Position numbers and translations under genes: made by a program. Shown piece after piece: positions 1 to 7,926 of a DNA stretch of 64,000 bases. The notes beneath the pieces were generated by a model. It ran no database searches. It was not told the origin of the DNA and was given only the letters and a program-made list of their open reading frames with translations. Within the stretch, counting starts at the first letter, position 1; every line of letters starts with the position of its first letter. Location of the stretch: the NCBI GenBank assembly GCA_934667065.1, contig CAKULD010000007.1, positions 89,720 through 153,719 of the forward strand, read 5' to 3'. The DNA is from an uncultured Collinsella sp. (lineage in GTDB: Bacteria; Actinomycetota; Coriobacteriia; Coriobacteriales; Coriobacteriaceae).

Positions 1-652
1 TGTCGCGACCGACAATGGTCTGGTAGGTGCTCCAAATATAGTCTTTCATCTCTCGTTCGGGCAGACCGGAAATGGCGAGATAGGGGAGGCCTCCAAATTT
101 CAGGTATCGGTCGAGCAGCTCGTCGATCGGGGTAATTTCTTCCTTCCCAAAGACGGCATATCTGCTCGTGATTTCGGTTGGGCCAAGGAAGTCGAGATAT
201 TCGGAGAAAGACAACGGGTGCATTCTGATCTCGACGTATCTTCCCGAGATCAGGGTTGCTATCTCGCTGGAGAGCAAAAATGCATTCGAACCCGTAATGT
301 AAATGTCGCAGTCTTTGTCGACGCGAAGTGCGTTGATGGCTTTCTCCCAGCTGGCAACTTCTTGCAGCTCGTCGAAGAAGAGGTAGCATTTCCCGCTCGA
401 CGGCATCCGCTCGACGACATAGCGGTAAAGCTCGCGCCAATCGCGAATTCCTTCGAGGTCGAATGATTCCATTCGAAAAGAGAGGAGGCATTCGGTTGGT
501 ACGCCGTCTTTGGCAAGATAGGAGCGCATCATGTCGAGCAGCGTTGATTTGCCGCATCGCCGCATGCCAGTGACGACCTTGATAACATCTGAATCGCGAA
601 AGGCGATCAGCTTCTTGAGGTAGTTGTCCCTTGCTACGGGCTGCCCGTTCAT
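1..652 (-). CDS. AAA ATPase of the AAA_14/DUF4143 family, 3' end beyond the window
   Basis: I translated this by hand from the reverse complement, starting at the ATG at 652; 217 codons are visible and the C-terminus lies beyond base 1. Walker A is GMRRCGKST (residues 29-37) and a Walker B-like strand reads CYLFFDELQE. A sensor-like stretch, ITGSNAFLLSSE, and the following SGRYVEIRMHPLSFSEYL are typical of the family of ATPases that carry a C-terminal DUF4143 domain. The cellular role of that family is not established; members are abundant and often mobile or strain-specific in gut bacteria. The gene lies in the same direction as tex, but 125 bp with tandem palindromes separate them, so it probably has its own promoter. 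Family assignment is firm; function is unknown. Confidence 0.85.
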   Translation of the reverse strand, partial: MNGQPVARDNYLKKLIAFRDSDVIKVVTGMRRCGKSTLLDMMRSYLAKDGVPTECLLSFRMESFDLEGIRDWRELYRYVVERMPSSGKCYLFFDELQEVASWEKAINALRVDKDCDIYITGSNAFLLSSEIATLISGRYVEIRMHPLSFSEYLDFLGPTEITSRYAVFGKEEITPIDELLDRYLKFGGLPYLAISGLPEREMKDYIWSTYQTIVGRD

Positions 653-666
653 CGTTCGTCCAATCT

Positions 667-739
667 GCAAGTTTTTCTCAGAGCGTAACAAAAACTTGCA
701 AAGTTTGCAAGTTTTTCCCATCTGGTGAGAAAAACTTGC
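667..739. repeat. Two tandem 33-bp palindromes, 40-bp period
   Basis: Positions 667-699 and 707-739 each have the form GCAAGTTTTT, 13 bases, AAAAACTTGC. The ten-base arms are perfect and identical in both copies, while the 13-base centres differ. The pair starts 14 bases upstream of the ATPase start codon at 652 on the minus strand and ends 38 bases from the tex stop. There is no GC-rich stem, so a terminator is unlikely; a repeated operator for the ATPase gene fits better. Confidence 0.75.
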
Positions 740-777
740 AAGTTCAACGATGGGCGGCGGTGGTTCGCCTTTTGCTG

Positions 778-2925
778 TTACTTCCCCTGCACCATGGTGA
801 GGGAGATCTTTTTGCGGTCTCGGTCGACCTTCTCGACCCACACCTTCACCGTGTCGCCGACACGCACCACGTCGCTGGGGTGCTTGACGAAGCGGTCGGC
901 CAGCTTGGAGATGTGTACGAGGCCGTCCTGGTGCACGCCCACGTCGACAAAGGCGCCAAAGTCCACAACGTTGCGCACTGTACCCTTGAGTTCCATGCCG
1001 GGCTCCAGATCGTCGATGGAAAGTGCCGAGCGGCTAAAGACCACCTCGGGTGCGTCGTCGCGCGGGTCGCGGCCGGGCTTCTTGAGCTCGTTGACGATGT
1101 CGATGAGCGTGAGGGTGCCGCAGTCCAGGTCGCTTGCCAGCGCCGAGATGCTGCCCAGGCGGCGCTCGATGTCGGGCACGCCGCCACGGCTGAGCTCGCT
1201 GGCCGCCACACCGGCACGCTCCAGGACGGACGTGGCTACCTCGTAGCTTTCGGGGTGGACGCTTGTCGCGTCGAGCGGGTTCTTGCCACCGCTGATGCGC
1301 AGAAAGCCCGCGGCGTTGAGATATGCCTTGGGCCCCAGCTTGGGGACCTTCTTGAGCTGGCGGCGATCGGTAAAGGCGCCGTTTTCCTCGCGGTAGGCAA
1401 CGATGTTCTTGGCCACGCTCGGCGTGATGCCCGACACGTAGCCCAGCAGGCTCGCGCTTGCGGTGTTGACGTCGACGCCCACTCGGTTGACGACGTCCTC
1501 CACCACGTGGCCTAGCGTGCGCGAAAGCTCGGCCTGGTCAAGATCGTGCTGGTACTGGCCCACGCCGATGGACTGGGGCGGAATCTTGACGAGCTCGGCC
1601 AGCGGGTCCTGCAGGCGGCGGCCCAGGCTCATGGCGCCGCGAACGGTGACGTCAAGATCGGGATACTCCTGGCTTGCGAGCTCGGAGGCGGAGTACACCG
1701 ACGCACCGGCCTCGTTCACGATGGTGTAGCGAAGGCTGGGCGCCTGCTCGGCAATGAACTCCGAGACGACTTCCTCGGTCTCGCGGCTGGCGGTGCCGTT
1801 GCCGATGACGATGGTGTTGACGCCGTCCTTCTTGACGAGGCGGGCGAGCTCGCGCTTGGTGCCGGCGATGTCGTGGCGTGGCTTGGTGGGGTAGACCACG
1901 CCGTGGTCGAGCAGCTTGCCGGTCTCGTCCATGACGGCGACCTTGCAGCCGGTGCGGTAGCCCGGGTCGAGCGCGAGCACGCGGGCGCCGCGGACGGGGC
2001 GGGCCGAGAGCAGGCCCTCAAGGTTCTTGGCAAAGACGTTGATGGCCTCGGTCTGGGCGCGGACGGTGAGCTTGGCGCGAGCCTCGCGCTCAAGCGAGGG
2101 GGCCATCAGGCGCTTGTAGCCATCGGCGATGGCGGCATCGAAGACCGGGGCAAAGACGCCCTGGCGGCGGGGCCAGCGGCTGCCGAGGCGCGCCGTGGCG
2201 GCGGCGCCGTCGACGTTCACGCGCACGCGGAGTTTGCCCTCGCGCTCGCCGCGGTCGATGGCCAGCACGCGGTGGTTGGGGATGCGGCGCAGCGGCTCGT
2301 CAAAGTTGTAGTAGGGCTCGTAGGGAGTCTTCTCGGCGGGGTCGGTGGCCTCGACGACGATATCGGCGGTGTTTTGCGTAAAGGCGCGCAGGTCGGCGAC
2401 GTTCTCGGGATCCTCAGCCACCGTCTCGGCCACGATGTCGGCGGCGCCGGCGAGTGCCTTCTCGGGCGTGTCGAAGCCGGCCTCCTCGTTGACGTATGCC
2501 GCGGCGGCATCGAGTGCGCTGCCCTTGGCGGATGCCTGCGTGATGATCATATTGGCGAGCGGCTCTAGACCTGCCTCGCGGGCCTTTTGCGCGCGGGTCA
2601 TGCGCTTTTTGCGGTAGGGCTTGTAGAGGTCCTCGACGCGCTGGAGCTGCGTGGCCTCGCGGATCTGCTGCTCGAGCTCGGGCGTGAGTTTGCCCTGGGC
2701 ATCGATGAGCAGAATGACGTCGTCTTTACGCTGCTCAAGATTGCGCAGGTAGGACAGGCGCTCGTCGAGCGCGCGCAGGGCGACGTCGTCCATGCCGCCC
2801 GTGGCTTCCTTGCGGTAGCGTGAGATAAAGGGGATGGTGTTGCCCTCGTCGATGAGCTTGACGGCCGCCTCGACGTTGGCGGCCTTAAGGTTGAGCTCGC
2901 GGGCGAGCTGGGCGATAAGATCCAT
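778..2925 (-). CDS. tex: Tex-family S1 RNA-binding transcription accessory protein
   Basis: Encodes about 715 residues, the usual length for Tex. The N-terminus (MDLIAQLARELNLKAANVEA) leads into the Tex helical region with IPFISRYRKEATGGMDD. A YqgF/RNase H-like domain follows (VLALDPGYRTGCKVAVMD), then helix-hairpin-helix segments (LLGYVSGITPSVAKNIVAYR; FLRISGGKNPLDATSVHPE) and a C-terminal S1 domain (GTVRNVVDFGAFVDVGVHQD). I chose the ATG at 2925 because AAGGAG lies just upstream; the frame is open for 27 codons further with no family similarity. Tex proteins bind nucleic acid and influence transcription; the exact mechanism is still debated. It appears monocistronic. Confidence 0.95.
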   Translation of the reverse strand: MDLIAQLARELNLKAANVEAAVKLIDEGNTIPFISRYRKEATGGMDDVALRALDERLSYLRNLEQRKDDVILLIDAQGKLTPELEQQIREATQLQRVEDLYKPYRKKRMTRAQKAREAGLEPLANMIITQASAKGSALDAAAAYVNEEAGFDTPEKALAGAADIVAETVAEDPENVADLRAFTQNTADIVVEATDPAEKTPYEPYYNFDEPLRRIPNHRVLAIDRGEREGKLRVRVNVDGAAATARLGSRWPRRQGVFAPVFDAAIADGYKRLMAPSLEREARAKLTVRAQTEAINVFAKNLEGLLSARPVRGARVLALDPGYRTGCKVAVMDETGKLLDHGVVYPTKPRHDIAGTKRELARLVKKDGVNTIVIGNGTASRETEEVVSEFIAEQAPSLRYTIVNEAGASVYSASELASQEYPDLDVTVRGAMSLGRRLQDPLAELVKIPPQSIGVGQYQHDLDQAELSRTLGHVVEDVVNRVGVDVNTASASLLGYVSGITPSVAKNIVAYREENGAFTDRRQLKKVPKLGPKAYLNAAGFLRISGGKNPLDATSVHPESYEVATSVLERAGVAASELSRGGVPDIERRLGSISALASDLDCGTLTLIDIVNELKKPGRDPRDDAPEVVFSRSALSIDDLEPGMELKGTVRNVVDFGAFVDVGVHQDGLVHISKLADRFVKHPSDVVRVGDTVKVWVEKVDRDRKKISLTMVQGK

Positions 2926-3029
2926 GGAACTCCTTGCGTTTAAGGTGCGTTTGCAGCACAGAGCTACCAAGGATACCACCCGCTCCGTCCCAAAAAGACT
3001 ACTCAAAAAGACTGTTTTTTAGGGCTGTG

Positions 3030-3187
3030 CCACGAAAACGGCCTATCTACTACGTTTGACCCGTATGGGTCGACCATACCTGGTTTTTCCGAAAATCGGC
3101 AAGCTGTCTACCTGCGGTTTTGATTTCGCGAAAATTGGCATGGTTGAGGGTAGTCGGCTAAACGTAGTAGATGGGCCCATTTCGTGG
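3030..3187. repeat. 158-bp element with 28-bp terminal inverted repeats
   Basis: The left end at 3030-3057 and the right end at 3160-3187 are inverted copies (CCACGAAA ... ATCTACTACGTTT) with a few mismatches. Between them are two imperfect direct copies of a motif around CGAAAATCGGCAAG / CGAAAATTGGCATG (about 3093 and 3129). It contains no plausible gene. The architecture resembles a small non-autonomous element or a large intergenic palindromic repeat. It fills the gap between tex and the Gfo/Idh/MocA gene. Confidence 0.6.
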
Positions 3188-3251
3188 CGGACGATTCAAG
3201 CCGAGGCGCAAAATAGCCCCCCGGGCCAAGAAAATCATAACCAACGTAGTC

Positions 3252-3286
3252 AAAAAAGCCCCGCGGCAGGAGGCTGCTCGCGGGGC
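3252..3286 (-). terminator. Rho-independent terminator (minus strand)
   Basis: The inverted repeat GCCCCGCG (3258-3265) / CGCGGGGC (3279-3286) is followed on the minus strand by a six-U run (complement of 3252-3257). It ends transcription of the Gfo/Idh/MocA gene and anything upstream of it on the minus strand. Confidence 0.8.
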
Positions 3287-3319
3287 GAAGAAGAGGGGCT
3301 TATTTGTGGCGGGCCAAAG

Positions 3320-3351
3320 GGGCGTGGCGTAGGGTTTACCGCGCCACGCCC
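3320..3351 (-). terminator. GC-rich hairpin just after the oxidoreductase stop
   Basis: GGGCGTGGCG (3320-3329) pairs with CGCCACGCCC (3342-3351), eight bases downstream of the stop codon on the minus strand. There is no U-run, so it may stabilise the 3' end ahead of the true terminator at 3252-3286. Confidence 0.5.
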
Positions 3352-3358
3352 AAGCCCT

Positions 3359-4399
3359 TTACAGCTCGACGAGCTGGCCGGTCTCGGCGGCCTCCTTGAC
3401 GGCGTTGAGAAGCGTGAGCGTCTTGACGTTGTCGGCGGGGGTCACGACGGGCTCGACCTCGCGGCGGACGACCTTCACAAAGTGCTTGAGCTGCATCTTG
3501 TGCGGCAGCGCCGGGTCCACAGCCGGAATCTCCATCTGCAGCGGCTTGTGCCAGTTGGAGGCGCCGTCGTAGGAGAACTGGTGCAGGCGGGGCAGCGACA
3601 GGGCGCCCTTGGTGCCGCCGATAAAGTAGGCGTCGGCGTCGAAGGGACGGTACTGCGGGTCCTCGCGAGCGGTGGCCTCCCAGTTCCAGGGGCTGGCGGT
3701 GGCGTCGGAGATGGTCATGCTCGCAAGCGCGCCATCGGCAAAGCGGACGTTGACCACGGCGGAGTCCTCGGTCTCAAAACCGCGGGCGGCGCTGGACTGC
3801 ATGCCCTGGACGGCGACGGGCTCGCCCAGCAGGTAACGGAGCAGGTCGACGTCGTGCACCAGGTTGACCGGGATCGGGCCGGCACCCTTCTTGCGACGCC
3901 ACTCAACATCGAAGTACTCGTCGTTCTTATAGATCATGTAGTGGAAGCTCGACACGGTGAGCTTGCCCAGCTCGCCGGACTCGATGATCTCCTTGGCCTT
4001 GTTGACGAAGGGGTTGTGGCGACGGTGCTGACCCACGAGCACGGGCACGCCGGCGGTCTCGGCCTCGGCGGCGAAGGCCTGGGCGTCCTCGAGGTCGTTG
4101 GAGATCGGCTTTTCGACCAGCGGCACGATGTTGCGCTTGACGGCCTCGCGGGCAACGACCAGGTGCAGGTCGTTGGGCGTGGCGATGATGACGGCCTCGG
4201 GCTTGACCTCGTCCATCATCTGGGCGGGATCGGTAAAGAACGGCACGCCGGCGGCCTCGGCCGTGGCGCGGGCGCCCTCAAAGGCGTCGGCGATGGCGAC
4301 GAGCTCGGCCTCGGGCTCCTCGGTGACAAAACGGATGTGGTTGCGGCCCATGGCGCCGGCGCCGATGACGGCAATGCGGACGGGGTTGAGCTCAGACAT
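3359..4399 (-). CDS. Gfo/Idh/MocA family NAD(P)-dependent oxidoreductase
   Basis: 346 residues, normal for the family. The N-terminal Rossmann fold has VIGAGAMG (residues 11-18). The family EKP motif is at 96-98 (LVEKPIS) and a catalytic-region helix VNLVHDVDLLRYLLG is at 178-191. Members oxidise or reduce the hydroxyls of sugars, inositols and related polyols with bound NAD(P). It is the third gene of a minus-strand cluster with an OFA-type transporter and an SDR, so the three probably import and oxidise or epimerise one substrate. That substrate is not evident from sequence; polyol, sugar acid and quinate-like compounds are all possible. Confidence 0.9.
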   Translation of the reverse strand: MSELNPVRIAVIGAGAMGRNHIRFVTEEPEAELVAIADAFEGARATAEAAGVPFFTDPAQMMDEVKPEAVIIATPNDLHLVVAREAVKRNIVPLVEKPISNDLEDAQAFAAEAETAGVPVLVGQHRRHNPFVNKAKEIIESGELGKLTVSSFHYMIYKNDEYFDVEWRRKKGAGPIPVNLVHDVDLLRYLLGEPVAVQGMQSSAARGFETEDSAVVNVRFADGALASMTISDATASPWNWEATAREDPQYRPFDADAYFIGGTKGALSLPRLHQFSYDGASNWHKPLQMEIPAVDPALPHKMQLKHFVKVVRREVEPVVTPADNVKTLTLLNAVKEAAETGQLVEL

Positions 4400-4428
4400 T
4401 TCGACTCCTTAATGCTGGTGGCGGTGGA

Positions 4429-4459
4429 ATGTGACAAAGGGACAGTCCCTTTGTCACAT
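4429..4459. repeat. Dispersed palindrome, ATGTGACAAAGGGA family
   Basis: Perfect 14-bp inverted repeat ATGTGACAAAGGGA (4429-4442), CAG, TCCCTTTGTCACAT (4446-4459), located between the MFS and oxidoreductase genes. A second copy with two changes is at 35844-35874. It is short, intergenic and dispersed, so it is REP-like rather than gene-specific. Confidence 0.75.
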
Positions 4460-4468
4460 CGGCAATTA

Positions 4469-5725
4469 CTAAGCGGACTTCTTCTTGCTGTCGGAGACCA
4501 TCATGTAGACGGTGAGCACGACGGCGATGGCGGCGATCACAATGGCGCCGTAGAAAGACTGCTGGTAAGCGGCGCTGCCGGCCTCGGCGTGGTAGAGCAC
4601 GGCGGTGATGGGCTGGCTGATCCAGGTGGAGGCGGCGTAACCCAAAAACATGATGCCGTAGTTGACGCCGATGTTGCTGGTGCCAAAGGCGCCACCGGTG
4701 AGCGGCGGGTAGATGACGAGCAGAGCGCCAAAGCTAAAGCCGAGCAGGGCGAGCGCCACGAAGAACATGCTCTGCGTAAAGCTCATCGACATGATGACGA
4801 GCGCGACGATGGTGATGACAAGGCTGATGAGCAGCGACTTGTAGGCGCCGAGTTTGTCGATGATCTGGCCAAAGGACAGGCGGCCGACCAGGTTGGCGCA
4901 GGTGTTGACTGAGACGACCACGCCGCCAAGGGCGACGGCCGCGGCGCTCGTGGGGTCGGCGAAGAGCTGGACGGCGGCGATGGAGGCAACCTTGCCGACG
5001 AGCAGGGTGCCGGCGGTGGCGGCAAAGGCGAAGGTGATGATGAGGACCCAGAAGCGCGGGGTCTTGACCATCTCGCCCGGGGTGAGGTCGCCGAAGGTGC
5101 CGGCGTGCGCGCCGCCCTTGGGGGCCTCGAAGCCCTCGGGCAGCCAACCGGCCTCGGGGGCCTTCAGGAACAGGGCGGAGGCGGCGATCGTCACAAAGAA
5201 GATGACGCCGAGGGCCTTCAACGCGCCAAAGATGCCAAGGCTCGGGATGAGCAGCGAGGCGAGCACCGGGGACAGCACGGCGGGGCCGGCGGTCGAGGCG
5301 GCAAGGGTAATGCCGGAAGCGAGGCCCTTCTTGTCGATGAACCACTTCTGGCCCGTGGTGAGTGCCGGGTTGTAGCCCAGGCCGTTGCCGACGGCGGCGA
5401 CGAGTGAGAACCACAGGTAGAACTGCCACGGCTCGGTGACGGTGCCGGACATGAACCAGCCCACGCCGTAGCACACGGCGGCGGCGATCACGACGTTGCG
5501 GGGGCCGATTTTATCGGAGATGCGGCCGGCGAAGATGCCCGTCACGGCCATGATGGTCTGGAAGACCGGGAAAGCCCAGGTAAGGGCGCTGGACCACTCG
5601 GGGTAGACGGCGAGCAGGTTCTTGCTCACGACGGAATACAGCGCGATGGAGCTGATGAAGAACATGGTAACGCACGCGGCGGAAAGCACGACGGCGCGAC
5701 CCTTGTTGGAGTTGGTGGAAGCCAT
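4469..5725 (-). CDS. MFS transporter, OFA (oxalate/formate antiporter-like) family
   Basis: About 418 residues with roughly 12 hydrophobic segments. Typical MFS loop motifs are present (GRISDKIGPRNV after TM2), along with the OFA-type signature around TM5 (GQKWFIDKKGLASGITLAASTAGP). The ATG at 5725 was chosen because the protein then starts MASTNSNKGR directly before TM1; the open frame extends 15 codons further upstream without an RBS. OFA transporters move small carboxylates or related anions, often by exchange. Its place between an SDR and a Gfo/Idh/MocA enzyme suggests it imports the substrate of those dehydrogenases. The substrate is not predictable. Confidence 0.88.
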   Translation of the reverse strand: MASTNSNKGRAVVLSAACVTMFFISSIALYSVVSKNLLAVYPEWSSALTWAFPVFQTIMAVTGIFAGRISDKIGPRNVVIAAAVCYGVGWFMSGTVTEPWQFYLWFSLVAAVGNGLGYNPALTTGQKWFIDKKGLASGITLAASTAGPAVLSPVLASLLIPSLGIFGALKALGVIFFVTIAASALFLKAPEAGWLPEGFEAPKGGAHAGTFGDLTPGEMVKTPRFWVLIITFAFAATAGTLLVGKVASIAAVQLFADPTSAAAVALGGVVVSVNTCANLVGRLSFGQIIDKLGAYKSLLISLVITIVALVIMSMSFTQSMFFVALALLGFSFGALLVIYPPLTGGAFGTSNIGVNYGIMFLGYAASTWISQPITAVLYHAEAGSAAYQQSFYGAIVIAAIAVVLTVYMMVSDSKKKSA

Positions 5726-5791
5726 TGGACTCTTTCTAATCGATGCGGGGAGGGGAGGGGTTTGCCCCATGCCCCTCTCTACCGGGCTGGT

Positions 5792-6673
5792 TTACTGGTC
5801 GGTCGGCTTGGCGACGCCGGACTCGTCGGACCAGAGCTCGACACCCTTGTTCTTAAGGTAGTTGTCGGCATACGCGCGACGGCCGCCGGGCTTGGCGGTG
5901 AGGTCGCCCATCATGTTGGAGAAGCCGCCGTCGACCTTGATGGCGTCGCCGGTGGTAAAGTCCGAGCGCTTGGACGCCAAGAACATGACGGCGTTGGCGA
6001 TATCGCTGACCTCGCCGATGCGGCGCGTGGCGATCAGGCGGCTGCGGCTTTTCTCGACCTCGGGATCGGCGTAGAAGTTGGCCGACATGGGGGTCTTGAC
6101 GAAGCAGGGCTCGACGCAGTTGGAACGCACGCCATACGGGCCCCACTCGGCGGCAAGCATCTTGGACATCATGTTGACACCGGCCTTGGTGGAGCTGTAC
6201 ACGCCCGAGAACGTCTCGGGGGAGTGGCTGGCGACGGTCGAGATATGCACCAGGCGACCCTGGCCGGCCTTGATCATCTCGCGACCAAAGCGCTGCGAGG
6301 TGATGAAATAGCCGGTGAGGTTGACGTTGAGCACCTGCTCCCAGTCGCTCAGCGGCAGGTCCTCCATAGCGGCGAAGCGCAGGATGCCGGCGGTGTTGAC
6401 GAGGACGTCGACGCGGCCGAAGTTGGCGATGGTGGCGTCGACGGCGGCCTGAACCTCGGCCTCGTCGGTTGCGTTCATCTTGTAGCCCTCGGCGTGGATG
6501 CCAAACTTGGCAGCGAGGTCGGCGGCAGCGGCCTTGACCTTCTCCTCATCCAGGTCGAGCATGACGACGTTGGCGCCATTGCGGGCGAACTCGCGGCAGA
6601 TCTCGGCGCCCATGCCGCCGAGCGCGCCAGTCACGGCGCAGACGTCGCCCTCGAGCTTAAGCCAATTGCTCAT
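5792..6673 (-). CDS. SDR-family NAD(P)-dependent oxidoreductase
   Basis: 293 residues, about 35 longer than a classical SDR because of a C-terminal tail (GGRRAYADNYLKNKGVELW). The cofactor motif TGALGGMG is at 15-22, followed by NTAG and the catalytic Ser (VHISTVASHS) and YSSTKAG. The acidic residue after beta-2 (MLDLDEE) favours NAD. It is probably first in the minus-strand operon with the OFA transporter and Gfo/Idh/MocA enzyme, and faces a divergent LysR gene across 232 bp, which likely controls it. Confidence 0.9.
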   Translation of the reverse strand: MSNWLKLEGDVCAVTGALGGMGAEICREFARNGANVVMLDLDEEKVKAAAADLAAKFGIHAEGYKMNATDEAEVQAAVDATIANFGRVDVLVNTAGILRFAAMEDLPLSDWEQVLNVNLTGYFITSQRFGREMIKAGQGRLVHISTVASHSPETFSGVYSSTKAGVNMMSKMLAAEWGPYGVRSNCVEPCFVKTPMSANFYADPEVEKSRSRLIATRRIGEVSDIANAVMFLASKRSDFTTGDAIKVDGGFSNMMGDLTAKPGGRRAYADNYLKNKGVELWSDESGVAKPTDQ

Positions 6674-6905
6674 AGGAAGTTCCCTTCTTGTGCCTCCCGG
6701 TGGGTCGCTCCCATTAACCGACCCACGTGGTTTTCGCTGGTTATCGTATGTTTTGCGTTTGCGCAGGTGAATTGCATATTTGTTAGAATGGCGTTAACCA
6801 CAGGTTTATACCGATTTGGGCAGTTTGTTCACGTTGAGCCTGTGACCTGCGAAAAGAACCCCCCTAAGATGCGTGGGGTTGCACGTGTGAAAACGGGGGA
6901 TTGAA
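6674..6905. promoter_or_regulatory. Divergent SDR / LysR control region
   Basis: A 232-bp gap holds the start regions of the SDR operon (minus) and the LysR gene (plus). The part at 6735-6830 is AT-richer than its surroundings. I could not define a convincing T-N11-A palindrome or a consensus promoter by eye. A LysR-type site is expected here from the divergent arrangement only. Confidence 0.4.
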
Positions 6906-7784
6906 GTGTACGATCGACGACTTGAAGCCATATCGGCCGCTGCGGAGCTGGGAAGCTTCTCGCGCGCCGCGGCAAAATTGCGCGTGTCGACGCCGGCACT
7001 CGTCAAACAGGTGTCGGGGTTCGAGGCTGAGTTTGGCATCACGCTGTTCGAGCGCTCACATTCGGGCGTCAAAGTGACGCCGGCGGGGGCATTGCTGGTT
7101 GACGACGCGCGCTCGATCATGCGCCAGTCCGAGGACGCGCTGCGCCGCGCCCGACGCGCGGCGGGTGATGGCGGTGCAGTGCGCTTAGGCGTATCGATGA
7201 TGTGCCCGGGGCGTCAGACGCTTTCAATGTGGACGGGCGTGCACGAGCTGGAGCCGTCGCTGCGTTTTGAGATCGTGCCGGTGAGCGACCTCTACGACGA
7301 GCGCGAGACCGTCATGCGCAGCTTGGGCCGCGAGGTCGATGTGGTGCAGTCGAGCTTTTCGACCCCGCGCTGGGGCGATGCGTGCCAAAAGCTCCGCATC
7401 GTCAACGTGCCGTTTTATATCGATGTGCCGCGCACGAGCCCGCTTGCGCGCAAGAGCCGCATCACGGTTGCCGACTTGGAAGGCATGCGTCTGCGCGTGC
7501 TGCGTCACGGCAACGACGCCATGGACAGTCTGCGCATCGACCTTTTGGCCGACGGCGGCGTGGACGTTATCGACGTCGATAGCTTCGACTTCGCGCTCTT
7601 TAACGAGGCCGAGGAAAAGGGCGACGCGGTGCTCACCTGCGGCGCGTGGTCGGGCGTGCACCCGGCCTTTGTAGGCGTGCCGTTCCTATGCGGCCGCGAG
7701 GTGCCGGTTTATCTGCACTACCCGCTCGAGCCCACCCTCCAAGTGCAAAAATTCGTCAACGCCATGGCCCAGCTCCTCAACTAG
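6906..7784 (+). CDS. LysR-family transcriptional regulator
   Basis: 292 residues starting with GTG at 6906, with GGGGGA seven bases upstream. The N-terminal winged HTH is clear (ISAAAELGSFSRAAAKLRVSTPALVKQVSGFE, then LFERSHSGVKVTPAGALL). The C-terminal effector-binding half contains GGAVRLGVSMMCPGR and later strands. It is divergent from the SDR-MFS-Gfo/Idh/MocA operon, so local control of that operon is the simplest inference. The inducer is unknown. Confidence 0.9.
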   Translation: MYDRRLEAISAAAELGSFSRAAAKLRVSTPALVKQVSGFEAEFGITLFERSHSGVKVTPAGALLVDDARSIMRQSEDALRRARRAAGDGGAVRLGVSMMCPGRQTLSMWTGVHELEPSLRFEIVPVSDLYDERETVMRSLGREVDVVQSSFSTPRWGDACQKLRIVNVPFYIDVPRTSPLARKSRITVADLEGMRLRVLRHGNDAMDSLRIDLLADGGVDVIDVDSFDFALFNEAEEKGDAVLTCGAWSGVHPAFVGVPFLCGREVPVYLHYPLEPTLQVQKFVNAMAQLLN

Positions 7785-7926
7785 CTGCCCTGGGGTCTGG
7801 TTTGGCTTCGTCCCAGAAAGGCTGTATCCAGTTTGAGGACTTTTGCCCATATGGTAGAGTTGACCTCACGTGAATTTCAGCACACAGCGTGCCGCCTGCG
7901 CTTTTTCCATTTGTGGGAGTGAACTT

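Noticed and set aside
1546..2568. Plus-strand frame of 340 codons inside tex
   Set aside because: Antisense to tex, low-complexity Ala/Gly/Leu/Asp composition.
3056..4912. Open plus-strand frame of 618 codons over the oxidoreductase and MFS genes
   Set aside because: Antisense to two genes with clear family motifs; composition (His, Val, Gly, Asp-rich, no domain) is that of a GC-rich shadow frame.
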